Assembly: GCA_937888925.1 (NCBI GenBank)
Contig: CALARM010000027.1
Span: 1-18,032, forward strand
Direction: 5' to 3'
Origin: an uncultured Synergistia bacterium
Lineage (GTDB): Bacteria > Eremiobacterota > SpSt-956 > JAKJGF01
DNA: 18,032 nt
Under the pieces are notes generated by a model. The model was not told where the DNA came from and did not search any database. It was given only the letters and a program-made list of their open reading frames with translations. Every line of letters begins with the position of its first letter. Positions within the stretch are counted from its first letter, which is position 1. Positions 8,258 to 15,700 of this stretch are shown piece after piece. The position numbers and the translations under genes are program-made.

Positions 8258-10873
8258 TTATCCAGACCAGATTTTATTTTTTTCCTCTATTTTATTGATT
8301 TCTTTTATTATTTTATTATCCTGTTTGTTGTCTTCTAATAAATCAACTCTGTAAATACAGATAATATCTCCTTCTGTAATGAGATTATTGTTTGAATTAT
8401 CCGGCGTGGCTATCAGTTCTATATTGATTTTTCTTTTACCTACATATCCGGATGTAATTATTATATTTTTTAACAGCTCTTCGCTGAATACATGCCAGTG
8501 TATTTCCATCTCTTTATTTTTTATATGTTCATTGGACAGTTTAGCAAATTCCATTTTATCCATGCCTTTTGCAAAACCTTCATCTATCCAGCCTGTTCTA
8601 AAGGAATAAAAATGTTCTCTTGACTCGAAATTATTATCATCTCTATCCAGTAAATAGTCTGACAGTATATGTTCAAATGGCGGAATAAGCCTTCCTTTAT
8701 CAGGGCAATAATCAGGATGTGGGACAGAGATAATAACAACTCCTCCGTTTTTTACATAACTATTCCATTCAATAAGAGTTTTTATAGGATTGGAGACATG
8801 CTCCAGTACATTATGGCCTATCAAGAAATCTGCTCCATCAGGAAATCTTTCAGGAAGTATTTCCAATGGATAAATATTATTTATTTCTATTTTATCTACA
8901 TCAAAATATTCTTTTAATTCTTTATCTGTTCTTTTATCAAAGTGTTCAACAACAATCCCCTGTGGAATAATTTGCGGATAATTTCCTGCTCCTATTTCTA
9001 TACCTTTGCCTTTTAAAAATGGTTTTGCTATTTCACATCTTATTCTATCACGTCTCCGAAATACATTTCTTCTGGATAATTCTTTATTTATCCGGTTAAT
9101 TTCTATTTTTTCTAAAAGATTAGAAACACTGTTTTTATATCCGGGAAAAGCATAACTGAACCAGTAAGACATAACAAATAAACTCCATATCTGTAAAGAT
9201 GAAATATTATGTCCTTTATAATAATTATTAACATAATTTTTCATATATTCTATATCTAATATGTCCGGAAGAGGTGTAGATGACAGGGAATTAAATACAT
9301 CTAGCACCAGAGGTTTTAATGATTCTAATAATTTATCAACAGGAACAGTAAAACCCATTTTAGGTCTATTTATTATTCTTTCAGGCAGATGGGAATGGAT
9401 AATTTCCTTTAATATCCACTTTGCAGTTCCGTCTGGATGTAATTTGTAACACTGTGGCAGCTGTGACGTATATTCGAACAGTTCTCTATCAAGAAAAGGA
9501 AACCTTCCTTCCAGGGAATGGGCCATGAGGATTTTATCTGCTTTCATCATAAGGTTTTCCGGCATCCAGGTTTTCATGTCATAGGCCATCATGCCGTTTA
9601 ATAAAGGCTGTTCCTCAAAATATTTTCTGTATCTCAGATTATGTGGAGCCATAAAGGGATCTTTTAAGAATTTTAGATGATTATTAAAATACCAGCTTTT
9701 TTCTAAAAATAATTCAAATCTTTTATTATATGGTATATCTTCACTCATCATCTGTTTATATTGAGGATATCCGGCAAAGATTTCGTCTCCGCCTTCACCT
9801 GAAAGTACAACTGTTACGTGTTTTTTTAATTCTTCACATAGAATGTAAAGAGGCAGACAGGCAGGATCTGCAATTGGTTCATCAAGTGAAAGAATGATAT
9901 TATCAAAGTTTTTTATTAATTCTTCTGCTGTAGTTAATACTTCTATATGCTGAAGATTATATTTTTTTGCCACTTCCCTTGAATATTCGAATTCATTGAC
10001 CTCAGGAAAACCTATATTAAATGTTGTCAGGTTTGCTCCCCAACTATGTATAAGATAGGCAATCGTACTTGAATCGATACCGCCACTGAGTAATACTCCT
10101 ATTGGAACTTCTCCCATTAATTGAGATTTTACAGCTTTTTTTATTTTCTCAAGTAATTCTTCTTTAAATTCATTTATGTCTTTATAAGGATACGTATCTT
10201 TATAAGATATATCCCGGTATCTGTAACTGGTGGCTTTACCATTTTTAATTTCAATATATGTTCCTCCTTCCAGTCGTTTTATTTTCTTAAAAAAACTGTA
10301 GGGAGCCTGAATATATCTGAATATCAAGTAATCCTGAAAACCTGAAGGATCCAGGCTTAAATCTATATCCGGTATTGCAAGAATTCCTTTTAATTCAGAG
10401 GAAAAAATTATCTTTTTATCATCTTCATAAATATAAAGAGGCTTTATTCCAAAATAATCACGAACAAGGTAAATAATATCTTTTTTATTATCCCATATAC
10501 AGAAAGCAAACATTCCATTAAATTTATTGAATGCTTCAATACCATATTCTTCATAACTTTTCAGGATAACTTCAGTATCTGTATTTGTTTTGAATATATA
10601 TCCTTTTTTAAGTAGATCCTGTTTAATATCATTATAATTATATACTTCTCCGTTATAAACGATTCCTATTGTATTATCTTCATTAAAAATAGGCTGCCTG
10701 CCACCTGCAATATCTACTATTGAAAGGCGAAGGTTTATAAAACCACAGTTTTGACCTGTATACTCTCCATATTCATCAGGCCCCCTGTGAAATAATGCAT
10801 GTTTAAAGATGTTTAAAGATTCTTTTACAGGAATATTATCTTTTTTACCAATAATTCCAGCTATGCCACACAT
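8258..10873 (-). CDS. asnB: glutamine-dependent asparagine synthetase-like amidotransferase fused to a methyltransferase
   Basis: An 871-residue fusion. Residues 1-590 are a complete AsnB-type enzyme. Cys2 is the glutaminase nucleophile (MCGIAG), followed by HRGPDE (29-34), YNGEVYN (73-79), TDTEV (98-102) and RDYFGIKPLY (138-147). The synthetase part has the ATP pyrophosphatase loop LLSGGIDSS (261-269), LSGEGGDEIFAGY (357-369), GRFPFLDRELFEY (456-468) and RPKMGF (503-508). Free-standing AsnB is about 550 residues, so the rest is extra: a class I methyltransferase (about 611-845) with GIEIGAGNYPQIIP, GHNVLEHVSNPIKTLIEW and SVPHPDYCPDKGR. AsnB homologues in O-antigen and exosortase loci are thought to amidate sugar carboxylates. 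Here amidation plus methylation of one glycan residue is plausible but inferred; plain asparagine synthesis is not excluded. The ATG has GGAAGGA 9 bases upstream. The gap to the lipoprotein gene is 15 bases. Confidence 0.9.
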   Translation of the reverse strand: MCGIAGIIGKKDNIPVKESLNIFKHALFHRGPDEYGEYTGQNCGFINLRLSIVDIAGGRQPIFNEDNTIGIVYNGEVYNYNDIKQDLLKKGYIFKTNTDTEVILKSYEEYGIEAFNKFNGMFAFCIWDNKKDIIYLVRDYFGIKPLYIYEDDKKIIFSSELKGILAIPDIDLSLDPSGFQDYLIFRYIQAPYSFFKKIKRLEGGTYIEIKNGKATSYRYRDISYKDTYPYKDINEFKEELLEKIKKAVKSQLMGEVPIGVLLSGGIDSSTIAYLIHSWGANLTTFNIGFPEVNEFEYSREVAKKYNLQHIEVLTTAEELIKNFDNIILSLDEPIADPACLPLYILCEELKKHVTVVLSGEGGDEIFAGYPQYKQMMSEDIPYNKRFELFLEKSWYFNNHLKFLKDPFMAPHNLRYRKYFEEQPLLNGMMAYDMKTWMPENLMMKADKILMAHSLEGRFPFLDRELFEYTSQLPQCYKLHPDGTAKWILKEIIHSHLPERIINRPKMGFTVPVDKLLESLKPLVLDVFNSLSSTPLPDILDIEYMKNYVNNYYKGHNISSLQIWSLFVMSYWFSYAFPGYKNSVSNLLEKIEINRINKELSRRNVFRRRDRIRCEIAKPFLKGKGIEIGAGNYPQIIPQGIVVEHFDKRTDKELKEYFDVDKIEINNIYPLEILPERFPDGADFLIGHNVLEHVSNPIKTLIEWNSYVKNGGVVIISVPHPDYCPDKGRLIPPFEHILSDYLLDRDDNNFESREHFYSFRTGWIDEGFAKGMDKMEFAKLSNEHIKNKEMEIHWHVFSEELLKNIIITSGYVGKRKINIELIATPDNSNNNLITEGDIICIYRVDLLEDNKQDNKIIKEINKIEEKNKIWSG

Positions 10874-10888
10874 TAAAATTATCCTTCC

Positions 10889-12619
10889 TCAGTTGTCAAG
10901 ATCATAGGAAGGAATATTATAATAAGGAATTCTTGCAATTATTTCCATTATTTTTTTATGCATATCCTCCCTGTCTTTATATCCTGAAAACATTATCTTA
11001 ACAATTATTTGAGTTCTTTCTTCTCCCGGATTAATTATTCCAAAGTCTATAGCAGTTCCATGTATTTTACCATATGGATTATCATATTTGTCTTTATCAT
11101 CCGGTGTATTTACATGATTTAACAAATTTTCAAATTTAAACCAGTCATCATGCCAGATTTTTTTTTTGTTATATTTTCCCATAGATGAAGGCTTCAGTAG
11201 TATTGTATAATGATCTATATAGGAAACAAATTTCTTGTTTTCATTTATCAGTGTTGCTGGCTTAGTGCTGTCCCAGGTAGCATGCCATCTTACACCTTTT
11301 GATTCAGGAGGCGCGTAAGTGCCGGCAAAAAGTTTATCATTCCTATCATTATACATACCCATCCAGTTATTTTTATTCTTTCTATTTTTTTTGTCTATTT
11401 TCCATAATCTGGCACAGTCATACTCGCCATCATCCCAGTATTGATGAACGTTTTCCTGATGAAATACAAGGTCTTTTTCGAGAAATGTACGATCAGACAT
11501 AAGAGCACCATCCTGGAATATATATATATAACGCAAAGGGACTTTATATATATTTTTTATAGTTATTTTCATAGGAACATAATTTTCGTTATAGTACATT
11601 TCATGGTTTACAGTGATTATTGCAGGAGGATTTTTCCAGCCTGTCTTTAGAATATTTCCATAATTAGAGCCATTTATTACATAAGGATTAAAACCATCTT
11701 TGTAATTGTACGAATACTCTACATAAGCTGTTTGATTGTTATTTACCAGATTATGATTTATTTTCCAGTTTAAAGCAATTGCTCTTGTTTCGAAAGAAAC
11801 TTTGTTATTATAGGCAATAATAAGATCATCAGGCGTGCAAAAATAATCCCGAAATGTAAAAAGATTATAGATGAAAAAATTCTGGTAAAAATAACCTTCC
11901 AGATTATTTTCATCTCCAAAAGTCATTGCTATATCTGAAGCTTTACTTCTATATATTTTTCTGTTGAATACTTTTGACCATAGAAAATATTCTATTTCAT
12001 CTTTGTTTTCTTTTTTTAAAGATTCATGAAGGCCAACCTTAAAGATTGGTTTATTAAAATAAACTGTAGCATTATTTCTTACCCATAAATGTAATCTTAT
12101 GTTATTAGTAGATTTTTCACCTATAACTCCTTTGGCAGTCAAATATTCCCATTGGTCAGTTTTAGACGGCCCCATAGGTGAATTTGTCCAGGTTTCTCCG
12201 TCATATAACGCAAGGTATACAGAATTGCACTTGTTACTATTTACCAGGCAACTAAATATAAATTCATTATTTTTATATTTCTCTATTTCTATATTAATAT
12301 CCTGATATAAAGCAATCTGATTGCCATCTTTATGGGTAATTTTTGCACTATTACTACTTTCTTTTCTTTCTTTATGTATAATTCCTTTACCATCTCCTCC
12401 CAGTATCCAGTTGTCAGGATTTTGATTGTCTCCCTGAGTCCATGATGAAAAATCTCCGTTAATTTCTTTCGAATCTGAGCTGGCTTTATTTTGTAAGATT
12501 AAGGTTTGGTTATTTTTTGAAGAAGTAATTTTACTATCGTTTGATTTGTTATTACAACTGTTAAATACTAAAGAAATTAATATCATTAAAAAGATTAGAA
12601 TTAAATTTTTTGCTTTCAT
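10889..12619 (-). CDS. lipoprotein with N-terminal carbohydrate-binding-like jelly-roll and an unrecognised C-terminal domain
   Basis: A 576-residue secreted lipoprotein. It has Lys-rich start MKAK, a hydrophobic core, then lipobox F-N-S-C with lipidated Cys22 and N-N after it (no Asp, so no inner-membrane retention signal of the E. coli type). A Ser/Asn/Lys-rich linker leads to residues 54-195, a jelly-roll of the CBM4/9-like kind (NGDFSSW, NPDNWIL, ALYQDI, WEYLTAKGV, LHLWVRNNATVYF). Residues about 200-576 form a domain I do not recognise, rich in aromatic residues, with HQYWDDGE, APPESKGVRWHATWD, HGTAIDFG and NPGEERTQIIVKIMF. This domain recurs in the plus-strand fragment at 28-813. ATG at 12619 is chosen over an in-frame GTG at 12628, because that GTG is part of the AAGGTG ribosome binding site. 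The gene sits between glycan enzymes, so binding or modification of the exported glycan is a fair guess. Confidence 0.82.
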   Translation of the reverse strand: MKAKNLILIFLMILISLVFNSCNNKSNDSKITSSKNNQTLILQNKASSDSKEINGDFSSWTQGDNQNPDNWILGGDGKGIIHKERKESSNSAKITHKDGNQIALYQDINIEIEKYKNNEFIFSCLVNSNKCNSVYLALYDGETWTNSPMGPSKTDQWEYLTAKGVIGEKSTNNIRLHLWVRNNATVYFNKPIFKVGLHESLKKENKDEIEYFLWSKVFNRKIYRSKASDIAMTFGDENNLEGYFYQNFFIYNLFTFRDYFCTPDDLIIAYNNKVSFETRAIALNWKINHNLVNNNQTAYVEYSYNYKDGFNPYVINGSNYGNILKTGWKNPPAIITVNHEMYYNENYVPMKITIKNIYKVPLRYIYIFQDGALMSDRTFLEKDLVFHQENVHQYWDDGEYDCARLWKIDKKNRKNKNNWMGMYNDRNDKLFAGTYAPPESKGVRWHATWDSTKPATLINENKKFVSYIDHYTILLKPSSMGKYNKKKIWHDDWFKFENLLNHVNTPDDKDKYDNPYGKIHGTAIDFGIINPGEERTQIIVKIMFSGYKDREDMHKKIMEIIARIPYYNIPSYDLDN

Positions 12620-12625
12620 ATAAAG

Positions 12626-12631
12626 CACCTT
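12626..12631 (-). promoter_or_regulatory. ribosome binding site (AAGGTG) that fixes the lipoprotein start
   Basis: On the minus strand AAGGTG lies 6 bases before ATG at 12619. The in-frame GTG at 12628 overlaps this site and would have no ribosome binding site of its own. Starting at the ATG also gives a typical short basic signal-peptide head (MKAK). Confidence 0.65.
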
Positions 12632-12683
12632 ATTAATTTATATACTTTTACATTTTTTTCCTAAGCCTTATGTCACCTTAGTG

Positions 12684-12699
12684 TTACCCTACAGGGTAA
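12684..12699. other. perfect stem-loop in the gap between the giant GT gene and the lipoprotein gene
   Basis: TTACCC-TACA-GGGTAA forms a 6-base-pair stem with a 4-base loop inside the 111-base gap. On the plus strand it is followed by AAG and six T's, terminator-like, but no plus-strand gene ends there. In the direction of the operon the U-tract is missing and an A-run precedes the stem. It could be an mRNA processing or pausing hairpin that separates expression of the two genes. A second weak pair, CTAAG/CTTAG, lies beside it at 12661-12681. Confidence 0.4.
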
Positions 12700-12730
12700 A
12701 GTTTTTTCAAACTTCTGCATGTATAATATT

Positions 12731-15700
12731 TTATTTAAGAATTTCTGAAATATTATCCTCCCATAATTTCAGGTATCTGTCATGATTAAATATATCTATT
12801 GCTGTTTTTCGTGCTTCCATACCTATCTTTCTTGTTTTCTCAGGATTTTTTGACAGGTATAATAAATATTCTCTTAATTCACCAGGATCATTTGAGTAAA
12901 ATCCATTTACTCCATTTTTTATAAATAAGTCTACGTCATGGTTATTATTACTGACCGGTACGAGGCCGCACATCATTCCCTCTCCTCTTGATCGAGGCAT
13001 TGGAGAACGTAGTGTTGGATTGAAATAAATTGAATATTGTCTGATTTCATCAATATAATTACGAAATTTTGCATAAGCGTAATTATTATTATCATGTCTA
13101 TAATTTATATCCGGTTCTGGTACAGAAAGCGTATCAGGCATAAATTCATCGGGAAATTCTTTGAATACGTCTTTAAATATAAAATAGCCGTTATAATGAG
13201 GACGATATAACATGGCGTTTAAAAACATTGTCAAAATTCCCTTTTTATAGGTGGCCGGATAAAATTCAGTAGGATCGAAGCCATGCCATATGACTGTTGA
13301 ATTTTTGAACTGCCATTCTCTCTGAGCCTGATAAGAATTGACTACAACCATTATGTTTTCTGTTAAGTTGAGCAGTTTTTTTCTTTCTTCTTCCATAACT
13401 TCCATTAAATTGTCTTCCCTGTAGTTTATATCATACTGGCCATAAAACTGCGGAGTACCATGACATATTGCAATTTTAGGAATATCCGCATTTCCCATAA
13501 ACCATTTAAATGTATCTCCCCATTTCCAGTCAGGACGGATAAATCCATTGGTATGTTCAGGAGATAATACATTTTCATCAAAATGCAGTATTGCCAGATC
13601 ATAATTTTTAATGTTTATGCTGGAAATATCTTTAAATATTGCATTTTCAGGTAATGGTCTTTTATCATATTCCCAGAATTCTGTTATTCCTGTGCCAAGT
13701 CCTGTTGCCAGAGTAAAGTTGTACGGTAATTTGTAAAGTTCGTATTGATGAGAACAATGCCATCTGTAGGTCAGTATGTTTAATTTTCTATTGCTTTTAA
13801 TATAAAATGATGATGGGATAAATCTTTGAAACATGTTTTCCAGATAATAATTATCTTCATTTTTCTGATTTTTATGGTAAGCCATCCAGTCTAAAATTTT
13901 TTCGTAAGTATCAAGGGTCCATCTTCTTGCAATATACAATAATTCCGGGTGGGTTTCGTACAGTCTTCTGAAATTTAAGAGGGAACGGACTGGCTTTGTA
14001 TCATCGTTTACAGCTGAAGCATGAGTTATATGAATACTGAATGCATGGGGAGTATATTTGATTCTTGCTCCTTTTTTGTATAGTACATAACCCATTTCAA
14101 TATCTTCCCATCCAAATCCTGATGCAGGATCTTTAGAATAAGAAAAAAGAGGATTGAATAAATCTTTATCAATAAAACTTTTTCTTATTGAAAAATTTCT
14201 TGTAATACAATTCAAAAAACTTCTATAGTTAATTGTATCCTGCAAAATGGCATTTTCTTCTACTTTTTCAGGATTATGTTCGTAATCTGTCAGGACTGTA
14301 AAAGGTTCTTTACCTTCTGTTTCAATATTAAAGGGGCCAATCACCACATCACAATCTTTATAGGTATAGGCTGAGGCATGGGCAAGTAGAAAATCTTTAT
14401 TTACAATACAATCTGCATCGATAATAATAATGATGTCACCAGTGGCATGTTTTATCCCACTGTTTCGTGAGATACAATTTCCTGAATTTTTTTCATTTTT
14501 TATAATGCGAATAGATGGAACATTCTTTTTATACGTATCTTCTTTTAAATTGTTTATATAATCTTCCACTATTTTTATGGAATTATCAGGAGAATGGTCG
14601 TCTACGAGGATAATTTCAAATGTCCCCGGATAGGTTTGCCTGGTAAATGAGTCAAGATAGTATTTTATTTCTTTTTCTTTTCCATATAAAATGCTGATTA
14701 TACTGAATACTGGTAATTGTCCGTTGAGAAAAAAACCGGACATTTTATAGTCCTCAATAATGGTTTTATAGATATCTATGACATCTGTAATTACATGTTT
14801 AATATAGTATTTTCTTACAAAATTATCTCTGGCTATTTCCGCCATTTTTTTTCTGAGACAGGGATCTGTTATTAATAGAGAAATTTTTGTAAACCATTCT
14901 TCCTGAGTCTCCGCCAGAAATCCGTCGACTCCGTCTGTAATACATTGTTTGTACGAATCTGTCGGAGAAGCCACAGTTGGTACAAGAACCAGTGCTGATT
15001 CGAATATTTTTAGCTCGCTTTTACATGATGTAAATATATTATTTAATTCCAGTGGAGCAAGATTAATATCCATATTTGATAGATATTTAAGCATCTCTAC
15101 ATAATCCATAATAGGTTTTCTTATTATTCTTTTACCGAATTCTGAGAATTTTTCTTCTAAATCCAGTTCCCCTACTACATGAAATTCTATGTCAGGAAAT
15201 TCTTTTAATATTTTATATAAACCATTGGAAGCTTCTAAAAAATCTTTGTTATGAGTAATAGTACCACTGAAATACCCTATTTTTACTGCCTTGTTTTTCT
15301 TTATTCCACTATGTTTATTAATTAATTCTATTTCATTTCTGGTAAACTTTTCTTTTTTTAATATATTTTCTATGTCTTCCTTTGATAGAGGGATGTTTTT
15401 TATGGATTTCATAATATTTATTTTATTATCTTCCATATTACCGTTTAATTTCTCTATTGTTTCAGGACTTATTATATACCAGGGTTTTTCTATTAATTTT
15501 TTTGAAAATTCGTATTGAATATTATTAATTGTATTTTTTATGACAAAAGATTTTTTATCTAATTTCCCGGATATGTCTGCCAGTAATTTTGTTGTGCATG
15601 TAATATAATCACATCTCAGTAATGTTTCTTTCCATTGTTGAACTCCAAATAAAAATTGTTTTTTCTCCCAGTCATTTTTATAGTTTAACCCATCAAAGTA

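Noticed and set aside
15308..15484. Likeness of residues 812-870 of the giant GT (K-P-W-Y-I-I-S-P-E) to the VYLVENG module of the 811-residue protein
   Set aside because: Only the W-x-x-S-P-E stretch matches. The segment lies between the two halves of a GT4 unit, where this family commonly has a variable insert.
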